Source: Isoetes taiwanensis (lineage: Eukaryota > Streptophyta > Lycopodiopsida > Isoetales > Isoetaceae). Taken from it: a stretch of DNA of 64,000 nt. The stretch spans positions 2,592,494 to 2,656,493 of the forward strand of contig JAJEKV010000047.1 in assembly GCA_021234155.1 (NCBI GenBank), written 5' to 3'. The position numbers and the translations under genes were made by a program. Below are positions 44,789 to 54,742 of this stretch, piece by piece. The notes under the pieces are model-generated. The model saw nothing but the letters and a program-made list of their open reading frames with translations, was not told the DNA's origin and searched no databases. How positions within the stretch are numbered: the stretch's first letter is position 1; each line of letters begins with the position of its first letter.

Positions 44789-45519
44789 TGAAGAATTCAA
44801 ACAACCACAGGTTAAGTTAACCAACTTAAATAATCTATTCAAATATGCAATTGAATAGACTATAGACAATATTTATTGATGCAATCTCACAAATTCATTG
44901 CATTCACAACTTCACCATAAGTGCATAAGATCAAACTTCAAATAGCTTAGATATTGTTAAAGTAATTATCCCTAGTCATTCTAAGCATACTTGATATCTT
45001 CACAATATATCTCCAAACCTTTAGAATTGCTACAGTATTTTTTACTGTAGCAAAGGCATTGACCAAGTTACTGTAGCTTGGTTGACTCGGCCTTGAATCG
45101 TCCTTCAATTGATCGGATCTTCACATTTGACACCTGCAATCATCTAAGAATTCACCGATAACATATCTATACATCTTCATTATTGTTATAGCTCCAGATC
45201 CGGCCGCTGAGCCGGACCGACCGAGCTTTCCTTTTCAGTAGTTTCAATCTGAAACTTCGAATGTGTTTTTCCCCCTCAATTCATATTCTCGTGTCAATAT
45301 CTGGCATCTTTACTATTAATAAACTTTGTACCTCTTCAACCATAGTTAAGCATAACAATTTTGAACCATATGGTCTTCAACATTAATATAGGGTTATCAA
45401 CCTTAGGTTAATCAACTCTTAAGCTTCATGCATCAACTTCTGACCTTGTGATCATTATCACACAATGTGTAACCATTACTTGATGTATCATGTACCATTA
45501 CAACATGATTTTCTCAACA
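44789..45519 (-). repeat. 5' LTR of the copia element
   Basis: 731 bp. In element orientation it starts TGTTGAGAAAATC at 45519 and ends in ...CTTCA at 44789. It carries the promoter for the element, but no TATA box could be singled out. Confidence 0.93.
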
Positions 45520-45703
45520 ATATGCAACCATTAGTTATCAATCATGCAATTGCTAAGATCATTTCCTAAGAGTCATATGTCTTGCCTCGCTTTAAGCCTC
45601 ATTATGTATTATTTTCATTCAAATACAAGCATTTCTGTATTTGTGTACTTAACTTGCATTCCTTACAAATCCACTTGTCATTACTTGTCCCTACAATCGA
45701 ATA

Positions 45704-47240
45704 TTTTTTTTTCTTTTGTTGAAGGACGTCAGACTTTATTTAATTAAAGAGTCAAATACAAGTATAAATGCAAAGACAGGAATAAAATCTCAACTGATAA
45801 TTAGAGACCCACTGAGTGGAGGATGAAGAACAATGGTACGACTTAGCAATGTGACCTTGAGCTTCTTGGAGAACACGATTATCTACCACATTTAAACCTT
45901 TGGAAACTGCTAGTTTTCGTCTTTTCCAGATAGTCCAAATCAATAATCCTGCTGCAAGATGAAAAGCCTGGCTTTGTAACTCCATCCAAGTACTTGGGTA
46001 AATTGCCAACAACACTTGTTGACTTGTTAGTGAAACGTGAAAAAGAGAGAACAAGCAATCCCATACCTGTCTGAGGTGGTCACACATAAAAAGGCAATGC
46101 TCAATGGTCTCATATTCACGCTTGCAAACTGGACACTAATGGGGTTAAACTTGTGGATAAACACATTAACCCGAAGATATCTATAAAGGATCTACCACTA
46201 GAGAACTGCCACTTTAGGATGAAGTAGTTTATCCCATGTTCAAGACCACACCTGCTGCCATTGAAAATTGAAGGGGCCATTTATTAGAAGGAGGAAGAAT
46301 ATCAGTATCAAGCAATAACTTATACATAGAGTTCACAGGTTTGCACTCTGTACCTCCTCATGACAAACCCATACCAAAATATCTTCTTTGGTGTGGTAGA
46401 ATAGGATATAGATAGTCAACAACTTTTTGCCAAAGAACTCTATTCCATTGCCCCAACAAAAACTTTAACTGAAACGCCTTCCATGACATCAGCTGACTTG
46501 AGTCATATCATGCTGCAATTGTTAAGATTCCTGTTATTTTCCAACATCGTCGGGTGCACTATAAAGCAAAGTGGTGCACTGTCTGCCAGGGGGATCCACC
46601 AACAAGGTGCATTCAACTGAGCACAAGTAGTTGGAATTATGTGAAATAACGTTTTGGCTGTGTAACAAGAATCTAACAATCCCTTTAAAAATGGAGAAGC
46701 ATTATGATAGAGCCGCAACTCATAGAATAGACCCTATGGAAGAACAAATTTAAGTGTCACTTTACCAAAAGGAATACAGTGGGTAACCCAGGAGAATCAT
46801 CCTTACCCACAAGAAGCCTCCAAATAAATTTGAAATCATAACCTTACGATCAAATATGGTTCACATACGAAGACGACTACAAGTTGTTGCCATGGAATTA
46901 ACTAGATGACTACAAGTTGTTGCCATTGGAATTAACTAGAACTATTAAGAGTCCATAAAAAAATATGTAAGTTTGTTTTCAAGTAAAAGATGTTTGTTGT
47001 TCAGTCCACCACTTCTCCTAAGTGACGTCTTAGATGGATCAATGGCAAGGAAGTTGCAATATCAAATAAATGAGACTCCCAAGTTCAATTACACAAACAT
47101 CTTTGCCAAAATAATGCTTAATGGCTTTTCATCTATCCTCTAGTATCCTAACGCAGCCCATCTTTCCTCACAATATTTGGTCTCAAAGGATGAAAGAGAG
47201 TAATTCTATTATCCTATATTTCATTCGTACAAACTTTCTT
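45704..47240 (-). pseudogene. 3' part of a second LINE (L1-type, plant)
   Basis: The minus strand ends in an A-rich tail (AAAAGAAAAAAAA-type, about 45704-45720). Upstream it reads CPVCKREYETIEHCLFMCDH (about 46075-46135), the zinc-binding domain of plant LINE reverse transcriptases. SMYKLLLDTDILPPSNKWP lies near 46270-46330, LYHNASPFLKGLLDSCYTAK near 46680, and decayed pieces such as KFIWRLLVGKDDSPG near 46800-46850. Stops and frameshifts are numerous. It is distinct from the LINE at 29.5-38 kb, which has a different zinc-finger wording and a simple-repeat tail. It lies just outside the copia element. Confidence 0.75.
46874..46940. repeat. 33-base tandem duplication
   Basis: ACTACAAGTTGTTGCCAT(T)GGAATTAACTAGA occurs twice head to tail, inside the second LINE fragment. 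A local duplication. Confidence 0.8.
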
Positions 47241-47245
47241 ACCCA

Positions 47246-47340
47246 TCCGTAATAAACGGGAGGTTGAAATTACTGTTATATTAGGCTTGTTTTATAACCT
47301 GTGATATTCTCCGACATTGGCGGAGCGGCGCCGCTAAGCT
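47246..47340. repeat. Degenerate copy of the GC-rich hairpin family
   Basis: CGTAATAAACGGGAGGTTGA followed by AATTACTG is the near reverse complement of the left flank of the hairpin at 47961. It is followed by a GC-rich core, GGCGGAGCGGCGCCGC. It looks like a half or decayed member of the same family. Confidence 0.5.
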
Positions 47341-47960
47341 CTCCCCTGTTTTCATTAATGCTGCGCCTGAGTTGCAGCTCTTGGGTATGACGATTCGGTG
47401 CCTCTTTTGTTCATTATTTCGGCGCTTGAGTTGTAGCTCGTGGCCCTGCTTTCTCACGATTTGTGGATTTTATCTAAGATCCGGCCCTGCTTCAGTTTTA
47501 AGTTCATCTGCAGAAGATGCTGGACCGTGAGAAACCTAGCATATATTTTAGCTCCTGGCTTCCTTGCGCTTTGGTTCAAGCTCCAGCAACCCGGTTTGAA
47601 GGTCGCCGAAATTGGCTATGCCGTCCAAAACAGAGGGCATCATGCTCTGGGGCAGAGATTGAAGATATATTCGCTTGATCTTTTTGCCATGTCTGATGCT
47701 ATTTGCATGCTTTAATCCGACAAATGGACTGTAATATAGGTTTGCTTCTTCTGTCTCTGTTTGCTTTTGAAGCTTTTCTTTAAGATCCATGAGTCTTGTG
47801 GTCTTCTTTTCATGTAAAGGGCGGAGTATTTATATTACAACATGGTTTCTGGCTTAAGACAATGCATAGCCATAGATGTCTAGGTTTGATTCCCAGGCGA
47901 AAGCATTCAAAGAAAGAATGCGCCATAGCTGTATCCAGTCTCCGCCATAGCCATTCATGA
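47341..47960. other. Intergenic, nothing firm
   Basis: Overlapping ORFs at 47440-47715 (+) and 47548-47790 (-) have no motif. The first CCGCCATAGCC words of a dispersed set appear near 47921 and 47941. Confidence 0.4.
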
Positions 47961-48137
47961 ACGTAATTTCAACCTCCCGTCTATTACCCACGGGAAAATA
48001 CCCCCCTCGGGTTTTCCGGGGGCAATCTGCTCGGCGGCGCCGCCAGCAGTGGCGGACACATTCGCGAGCAGATTGCCCCCAGAAAACCCGAGGGGAGTAT
48101 TTTCCCTTATACGTAATAAACAGTTGGGTCGAATTAC
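47961..48137. mobile_element. Fold-back (hairpin) element, GC-rich core
   Basis: Inverted arms 47961-48033 and 48065-48137. The inner 42 bases are nearly perfect: GGGAAAATACCCCCCTCGGG on the left and CCCGAGGGGAGTATTTTCCC on the right. The outer 30 bases pair less well (GTAATTTCAACC against GGGTCGAATTAC). The loop is GGCGGCGCCGCC-rich. It is non-coding and resembles a short MITE or fold-back element. Related structures are at 48720-48935 and 47246. Confidence 0.7.
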
Positions 48138-48719
48138 TATAAAATTACGTCTGTTTTAAAGTGCGTAATTTTGTCGGGTGGAGCAGCCAGGCTTGATGAT
48201 AGCATCGCCACCTAATCCTTCCTACGCCATGGCCGCTTTTGCCTTCCATCGCCATAGCCTAGCTATTGTTTCTGCTCAATAGGCTGGTCGCTATGGGCCA
48301 AAGCGCACCAAAGGCATTTTCTAAATCGCAATAAGGCAGTCTCCAAAGTGCAAGAATCCGGAAGAGGGCACAGGACACATCCTTGAAGGCAAAACTTGGT
48401 TCGGCAGGAAGCTAAGGATACAAAACTTGGTTTGGCCAGAGCTTGTAGGGTCTAAATTCGGGGCCGCAAGAGATATTCGGGGCCGCAAGAGATATCCGCC
48501 ATTGTCAGGGCTTAAAATGCGGATGCATAAATCGGTTATCTTCCTGATCAAAGGACTTCTAAGAAAAAAGGGTGTTTCTTTCTCTGATTGCTGTTATTCT
48601 CCAGTTGCGGCAAAAAACCATCTTCAATCTCTGTGGCAATGGAGCTCATTGCAGTAGATTTGACGCCTACTAGAAACAGAGGAGTTCTGCCACAAAAAGA
48701 AAGGGGTTTTCGTTATTTG
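48138..48719. other. Intergenic, nothing firm
   Basis: Contains short duplications (GGGGCCGCAAGAGATAT twice, at about 48460-48500). ORFs here lack motifs. Confidence 0.4.
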
Positions 48720-48764
48720 CCATGCGTATGAACGTAAATTGCCCAATTGTATATTATGTTTGAT

Positions 48765-48893
48765 ATTTTCGGGCGGTCGGAATTTCGCCAAAAAATTTCT
48801 CGGCGGCCCCTCCAGCCGCGGGGGAGCACTCGCGACTCCGCGAGGCAGCGCCGCCTCGAAATTTTTCGGCGGAAATCCTCTCGCCTGAAAATT
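48765..48893. mobile_element. Second fold-back element of the same build
   Basis: Arms of about 43 bases, 48765-48807 and 48850-48893. GGAATTTCGCCAAAAAATTT on the left pairs with AAATTTTTCGGCGGAAATCC on the right, with some mismatches. The GC-rich loop has CGGCGGCCCC and CCGCGGGGG. Arm length, GC core and AT-rich outer flanks parallel the element at 47961. Confidence 0.6.
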
Positions 48894-49074
48894 ATTTAAT
48901 ACATTATTAGGCTAATTTTGTGCTCTTTACCAGGCCCTTATCAAAATTCTAGTTCTGCAGGCAAGATATCTTTTACTTTCTAAAGTAATGATACTAAAAT
49001 TTTATAGGGGACCTAAAATTTTTGCCCAATAGTGGTTGGCAGGACAATGAGAGAAAAACCTTACCAGCATTTGA

Positions 49075-51505
49075 AAGATATTACATCTTAAGTGGGGTGA
49101 AAATAGCTTTACCCCGGTTTTGGTGATTCCATCGCGGTGATTACTCTCTCGCGGAATCACCAACACACCTGTCCTGTTATCCGTACCCTCCTGCCCCGTT
49201 ATTAGTACCTGACAGGCTCCATTTTAGACCTTCCGGCGGAATCACATCTGCAAAATACTGTTTGACAGAATCACCAATCTTTTATTCTACGCGACGGAAT
49301 CACATGGAATTGATCCTTCGGGGTGGTCACCGTATACCATAATATTCTCCCCCGTGAAATCACCGCGTAAGATAATATTCTCCCCCGTGGAATCACCGCG
49401 TACTATTCCTCGGGATGGAATTACCTGGAGACCTTTGAATCTGTAATAACTGCAGGCAGGGAGGAAAAATTGGCAGATGGTTTAATCCTAGCAGAAGTTT
49501 ATGCCCGATTCCATAAAAAATGGTTGAGGATGGTTTAGCCTACGTTACTTGAAGATCGTGAAGGAAATTAATTGAACCAATGGTGCAAAAAAACAAGCTG
49601 GGCTACTCCATTTTAGTGTGTGCATGTCCATTGTTATGCTCTGCACTGCCTAGACCATTTCTGATTGGGGATTTGAACTCCTTGCCAATATCGGCAATGC
49701 CATGGGCTGCTTCAAAGCAAGAACAAGAAACATGCACGTTTGAAAGCAAGAACAAAAAATATGCAAAAAAATGGAATAAAAACTTGCCAAAAAATGAAGT
49801 TTATGCCCAACAGAAGTTTATGCCCGATTAATCCTTCGGGACAGAGGTAATTTGGTGGGAAGAAGGGGCAAAGAGGGCCGAGGAGTTTGCTGAATGCATT
49901 TTTGGCGTCCATACATTCCTTGGCAACAACCCATCTCTTCTTCTTCTTTCTTCCGACCCCTGTTTCTTCTGCAACTGCTTTATGCTGCTCTTCTGCTTTA
50001 TGCCCCTGTTTTCGGCCCCTGTTTCTATGCCCCTATTTCCGGCCCCTATTTCAACCTTCTTAACCATTCATCGCCTCGTAGTACTAACCAGCTTGTCGAA
50101 TTTATCTTGCATTTTTCAGTTCTCAAGCTTATCCACTTTCTTGCAGCTCAAAACAATGAAAAAAAAATCAGATGCACTATTTGGAGCTCAATCAGGCTTC
50201 TAAAAGCTGCATTATTCATTGGAATGAAGCTTCTAAACCCGAGGATAAGCCCATCGGAGAAAAATACAAAGGAGATGGATTTTACACTAGGATCGGCAAC
50301 AGGAGCAGGAAATGGGAGTAGCAGGAGTCCGAGTTTTTCAGATCGACCAATTTCAAGTATAACAACTGATCTGCAAGATAATACAACTCCAAACACGACT
50401 TCTGGGGCTCCAACTCCGACAATGCTTTCGCCAACTAGCATCTCTGGCAAGCATGGCCGAGAGCTAGACCTTGATGAGGCAAAAGAAGCTCTGCATGGCC
50501 GAGAGCTAGACCTTGATGAGGCAAAAGAATCTGCAGCTACTGAGCGCTGTCATCAGAATAATGGGGTCCCAGATTGGCATCTGCAAAACGGCCAGAATCA
50601 ACTGCAGCGACGGCAGGACTCTGAGCTTGAGCTTGGGTTTTGTTGGGTTTGTGCAGGTAGGGACAATCTTTTTCTAACAGAAATGGGCAGGTGCGCTATA
50701 GCCATAACTCCACTTCGACAGGAACCCCACTTCGACAGGATCATAGATGGATTTGTCACCGGATTAAGAAAAAACAACTGAAAAAAGGCAAAAGGGCTCA
50801 GAAGGAAAGGACCCAAAAGCAATCAGGGGTCGGAGTCACGAAGCCAAATGTCGGGAACAAAGGGAGGTCCGCCATAGCTCATGGAAAGGGAGCCGCTTCT
50901 GAATCCACAGTTGGAGTATCGCCATAGCCGAGCTCATCCTAGCCTTTCCACTAGTTTTTCTCGACTTTAAGCCGCTACAGCTTCAGCTTAAGCGCTTAAG
51001 CAATCTATCATATCAAAACCAAGAATCAGGAAAAAATTCTGCCTGCAAATATCTAAACCCCAAGCACCATTTCCAGGCGATTCACCAAGCTCAGGGTCTT
51101 TTACCTTTGGCCCAACGCATTTCCTCAAACCTAACTTGTTCTAACGCCATCTATGGAAGGAGCAAGCCCTCCTTACTTCCGCCATAGCCGCAGCATTTGC
51201 AAAACCTCTCGAAAAACAAGAGATAACAAATTCGAATTTTTACTGGGGATATTCCAACCGACGGAATCAAATTACAAATGGTGATTCCATCGCGTGGAAT
51301 AAAAGAGCGGTGATTCCGTCCGACGGGATTTAGAAGTTGTGATTCCGCCGGAAGGTATTAAACTAAGCTGTCAGGTACGAAAAACGGGACCTCTGGAACG
51401 GATCCCGTTCTCGGAGGGTCTGTGATTTCGGGGGAGAGTATTCACCGCAACGGAAGCACCAAAACCATTGTAAAGCTATTTGCACCCTTTTTAAGTGTGA
51501 GAAAG
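49075..51505. mobile_element. 2.4 kb element with ~300-bp divergent terminal inverted repeats
   Basis: The left arm (about 49075-49440) and right arm (about 51240-51505) are inverted copies with matched landmarks in order: GCAAATAGCTTTAC, GGTTTTGGTG, CGGTGA, GTACCTGACAG, CCTTCCGGCGGAATCAC, TTTTATTC(T/C)ACGCGA and GGAATCAC. Within the arms the word GGAATCACCG, or its inverse CGGTGATTCC, recurs many times, like subterminal protein-binding repeats. The interior carries one 295-codon ORF. No known transposase signature was recognised and target duplications were not resolved. A non-autonomous DNA transposon or an unknown element is likely. Confidence 0.6.
49894..50781 (+). CDS. Unknown ORF inside the inverted-repeat element
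   Basis: 295 codons. The first 70 residues are hydrophobic and aromatic (RPLFLLQLLYAALLLYAPVF), which could be a signal or membrane segment, or simply the reading of a non-coding start. An internal ATG at 50274 begins the soluble part. That part is Ser/Thr/Pro-rich, followed by two head-to-tail copies of HGRELDLDEAKE (about residues 187-212) and a C-terminal region with a CWVC pair. No family was recognised. It is the only sizeable ORF in the element and lies centrally between the inverted arms. Coding status is unproven, because the acidic duplication may be simply a DNA-level tandem repeat of 45 bases. Confidence 0.35.
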   Translation: MHFWRPYIPWQQPISSSSFFRPLFLLQLLYAALLLYAPVFGPCFYAPISGPYFNLLNHSSPRSTNQLVEFILHFSVLKLIHFLAAQNNEKKIRCTIWSSIRLLKAALFIGMKLLNPRISPSEKNTKEMDFTLGSATGAGNGSSRSPSFSDRPISSITTDLQDNTTPNTTSGAPTPTMLSPTSISGKHGRELDLDEAKEALHGRELDLDEAKESAATERCHQNNGVPDWHLQNGQNQLQRRQDSELELGFCWVCAGRDNLFLTEMGRCAIAITPLRQEPHFDRIIDGFVTGLRKNN

Positions 51506-51825
51506 CAGGTAATACTGATAACGAAAGTTGAGCAAATTGAATGCTAGATTTATGGTAAGACAGGGATATAAGATAAAAATTCATCCCAAAACCGTGTTTG
51601 GAGGATGAGGTTTTAAATGCAGCTTGTCTCAGCATTGGGACTGAGGCACAATAACTCAACCCTGCACTGATGCACGCGTAGCTTAAGGCGAGCGGGATGG
51701 ATGGAGCATTTTTTTTCCCAAAGACCCAAAAACGCCTCTGTTAGGGTTGCAGAGATAACCATCGCCATATTCCATACAGAGCTCAATTATGGCTCCACCG
51801 TTTGTGCAAACAATCCGGATTCTCT

Positions 51826-51840
51826 TCAGTATAAATGTGC
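51826..51840 (+). promoter_or_regulatory. TATA box of the CASP-like gene
   Basis: TATAAAT at 51830-51836, about 200 bp upstream of the start codon. A 5' untranslated exon follows and ends at 51901 with donor GTATGT. The 5'-UTR intron is 51902-52027 (acceptor TGTGTAG). Confidence 0.65.
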
Positions 51841-52036
51841 AGCAGATTCACAGCCAAAAGGGCACCTTTCTTCCTCTTCTTCGGCTCCACCGGACCTCCA
51901 GGTATGTTTTATTTGAAGCCCTTCTTTATTTTCTTAGTTTAGGTCTAAAATTTATATGATCTTCAAGCCTTTCTGTTAGAATAGTATCAAGTTTTTTAGT
52001 GCTTTCTTTTTATTTGTTTCTGTGTAGATCTGACAA

Positions 52037-52934
52037 ATGGGAGCCAAAGATCATTTGGAGGTGAACCTGGGTATCCCTAGCCCTGGAAATGTGCCTGTTT
52101 ATCATCCTGCTAATAACGATCAGGAGCTCAGAGTTTCTGTTCTAGTTCTTAGATGCATTAGCCTTGTTCTGGCTACAGTTGCAGCTGTTTTGATGGGTAC
52201 TACTAAGCAGACCAAGACCTTGGGTATCAGACTTCCTGGCATGGCCATGACCATGTTTACGACCAAGACAGCTACTTTTGATCAGACCAAGGAGTTCATG
52301 TGAGAAACTTTTCTTTCACAAAAAAAAAGAACTTCTAACCCACCTTTTTGGTCTTTACATGTTTTGTTTCTGGTCCCTTTTGTTACCTTTTGTGTCCTGA
52401 TATTATATACTTTTTGCTCAGATGCTTTGTTGCTGCAAATGCAATTGTGGCAATCTATTCCTTCTTGCAATCTGCTAGAGCTTTGAAGGTGATTATAACT
52501 GGTGCAAGCATGAGGGGATCTAGACCATTAGCATGGATTACATTTGTGTGTGATCAGGTGAGAAATTTTCTCTGATTATTTAGTGCAAGGATTTTTCATC
52601 TGATTAATGATGGAAATTGCGAAAGTACAGAAGTCTTTTAAAGGGTTCCAGCTGATGATTTGCTTTTTATGGTTCTGATTTGCAGGCTCTGGCATATTTC
52701 TTGATCAGTGCTTGTTCTGCAGCTACTGAAGTGGCCTATATTGCAAAACAGGGAGAAGTTGATGTGGGTTGGAACCAAGTCTGCTCCATGTTCAGTCATT
52801 TCTGTAACCAAGTAGGCATTTCTGTAGTGGGTGGTTACTTTGCATTTGCAGTGCTTGCACTTCTGTCCGTAGTATCTGCAAACAGTCTCTTTTCTATTCC
52901 TTATGCGGCAGACAAAGCCATCACCAAATGCTAA
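52037..52934 (+). CDS. CASP-like membrane protein (3 coding exons)
   Basis: Coding exons are 52037-52299, 52422-52557 and 52686-52934, with GT-AG introns and consistent phases, giving 215 residues and a TAA stop. The protein has the four membrane spans of the CASP-like (MARVEL-related) family. TM1 (VLVLRCISLVLATVAAVLMG) has the conserved Arg. TM2 is FVAANAIVAIYSFLQSA. TM3 (WITFVCDQALAYFLISACSA) has the conserved Asp. TM4 is ISVVGGYFAFAVLALLSVV. N- and C-termini are predicted cytosolic. Relatives scaffold plasma-membrane domains; the founding CASPs guide Casparian strip lignin deposition in roots, but most CASP-like members have unknown roles. The start follows a 5'-UTR intron and an AAATGGGAG context. 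The gene is intact and not disturbed by the surrounding repeats. The subgroup is not assigned. Confidence 0.93.
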
Positions 52935-53379
52935 GAACCTGATTATGTACATATCTTGCTCGGAAGGGCATGCTCTTCTCCTCTACTTGTACTGCATTTA
53001 ATCTAATTTGAAACGTCATTTGAAAATCTACAAAACAAACAATGTGCTGTTGCACGAATGGTTGCCTTCATTGGAGCACCCAAGCAAATACAAAATTCCC
53101 ATCCAAACAATATACTTAAACACGACAGATGTAAGCGTACATTTTGACTCTATGGCATCACTTGCGGTTCCAATAATAGCCACATTACCTGCAACCTTTC
53201 TATACATGCACCTTAACGTCCTTGGCCTCTGCATTTAGCAGGAGGATTGAATCTCAACCGTCGATTTGAAGATGTTATCCCCAGTAACATATGTGGCCAA
53301 AACTGTTATGGCCATAACATAGATGTTATGTCCATCTAATTTGTTTTTTCTGCTGCCTGGCTGGATCCTCGCCGTGTTT

Positions 53380-53580
53380 CCCTGTGGTCGAATCCCTCCT
53401 CAAAAACGCCATAGCCAGGCCTGCCATTCCGCCATAGCCATAGCCAGGCATCCGCCATAGCCAGGCCTCTGTGTGGTTGAATCCCTCCTCAAAGAAGCCA
53501 TAGCCAGGCCTGCGACATGCACAAAACCTCATTCCGCCATAGCCATAGCCAGGCATCCGCCATAGCCAGGCCTCCGTCAT
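53380..53580. repeat. Tandem duplication rich in CGCCATAGCC
   Basis: A unit of about 85 bases starting GTGGT(C/T)GAATCCCTCCTCAAA and ending CCAGGCATCCGCCATAGCCA is repeated head to tail. The second copy has an extra 27-base insert, CATGCACAAAACCTCATTCC-like. Within each unit CGCCATAGCC(ATAGCC)AGGC recurs. Confidence 0.75.
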
Positions 53581-54084
53581 GCTAAAAAGCCGCCATAGAG
53601 CCGTGGAGAATGAACAAGAAATAGATCCAGAAGCTCGGGTTCTGATCGCCGATGCACAGGCGGATGCAAGAAAGGAAATTTCTGGAGGGATGAAGAATGC
53701 AGAAATAGAAACAGTGGCGGTCTTTTCCTCGTCTCGAGGATTTGGAGGATTATAAATGTCTGTTGGAGTTGTAGGAGGAGTATCAAGAGTTAGATTGGAA
53801 AGAGGAGTTACCGGACTTGGAAGTAAAGCAGGCAGATGATGATAAACTGTAGTAGAAATAGTTTCCCCTGTTCTTGGTGAAGATCCAGGCCTTGTAACGG
53901 AGAATTAATCTGCTTAGTTTCAAGCTTTCTCAGATTCTGCTTCACTTTGTAAGAAGGTTGCCGCCGGACTAAATCCTTGCTTCCATTTTTTTGCTTGCTA
54001 TTTAAATCCTGTTTGCCGGATTGCTTCAAAGGCATGGCTATGGCGGTTACTCTGCCAAATGCCTCGGCCAAAGACGTTAAGGCT

Positions 54085-54248
54085 GATAACGTCCTGTGCA
54101 GAGGCGTTATGGCCAGTCAAAAATGGCCTCGTGGCCATGTGGCCAGGAAAGTCCTCGGCCGTACTGCGTACGGCCTCGGACTTTCCTGGCCACATGGCCA
54201 CTCGGCCATTTTTTCCTGGGCCATAACGCCTCTGCACAGGACGTTATC
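54085..54248. repeat. 163-bp near-perfect palindrome
   Basis: Left arm 54085-54164 and right arm 54168-54248 are reverse complements with about eight mismatches and one indel, and only three bases (TGC) between them. The outer ends are GATAACGTCCTGTGCAGAGG and CCTCTGCACAGGACGTTATC. It is GC-rich and contains many GGCC. It is non-coding; ORFs across it read the repeat. It could be a MITE, a hairpin-RNA source or a recent inverted duplication. Confidence 0.9.
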
Positions 54249-54365
54249 TAGCCCATGCGCAGAAATAGCACGGACCAAAATCACAATCAAAGCACACAAT
54301 ACCAAGGACACCATATTTCAATCTCATTCGAGCAAGTCATAAAGATGACCATGGCGGTAAATGTC

Positions 54366-54512
54366 GGACGTGGGCATGTTATAGCCAATCTTAAATGGCA
54401 AAAAATCCGCTGTCCACAAAACGCCGTGTAATTTTTTTGGGGCGTGGCTATAACATGTCAAAGACACGGATATACCATGGATATGCCCGTGGCTATAACA
54501 TGTCGGCGTCTG
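54366..54512. repeat. Imperfect inverted repeat around GGCTATAACATGTC
   Basis: GGCATGTTATAGCCA (about 54373) is inverted as TGGCTATAACATGTC at about 54443 and again at about 54490. The outer GACGTGGGCAT pairs with CATGTCGGCGTC. A smaller relative of the palindrome just upstream, with nested arms. Confidence 0.6.
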
Positions 54513-54654
54513 ATATATACGGCGCTCCGATGAAGATGAATCCAAACGAACCAAATTAGAACACAAAAATTACAAGCTCCCCCACCCATCGAAATAATCT
54601 TCATCATGAAAACAATCTTCAAGACTGGAACCTCAACACCACCGATATTCAAGT

Positions 54655-54742
54655 TATCCAATAGTGATGAAGTTACATCATGAAGATTTGAAGATAGTTA
54701 CCCAATCGTGATGAAGTTACATCATGAAGATTTGAAGATTAT
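54655..54742. repeat. Tandem duplication, unit about 45 bases
   Basis: GTGATGAAGTTACATCATGA onward (AGATTTGAAGAT) occurs twice head to tail with a short variable joint (ATAGTTACCCAATC). Confidence 0.8.

Larger units (their letters stand above)
39724..45519 (-). mobile_element. Ty1/copia LTR retrotransposon, complete in structure
   Basis: A 5.8 kb element on the minus strand, bounded by LTRs with TG...CA ends and flanked on both sides by ATATG (39719-39723 and 45520-45524), a perfect 5-bp target duplication. Inside the 5' LTR lies a primer binding site for initiator tRNA-Met; gag, protease, integrase, reverse transcriptase and RNase H follow in copia order. By eye the LTRs differ at roughly a dozen positions and one short indel over about 735 bp, so the insertion is fairly recent. 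Even so, gag has two stop codons and pol at least two frame changes. It is therefore a non-autonomous copy that may have moved with help from others. Confidence 0.95.

Noticed and set aside
49894-50781. Calling the 295-codon ORF a membrane protein gene
   Set aside because: The hydrophobic start lies before an equally good internal ATG, and no family or splice evidence supports a function; listed only as an unknown ORF.
53998-54342. ORFs on both strands across the 54.1 kb palindrome
   Set aside because: The open frames are a result of the palindrome and show no protein motif; the two halves read nearly the same peptide.
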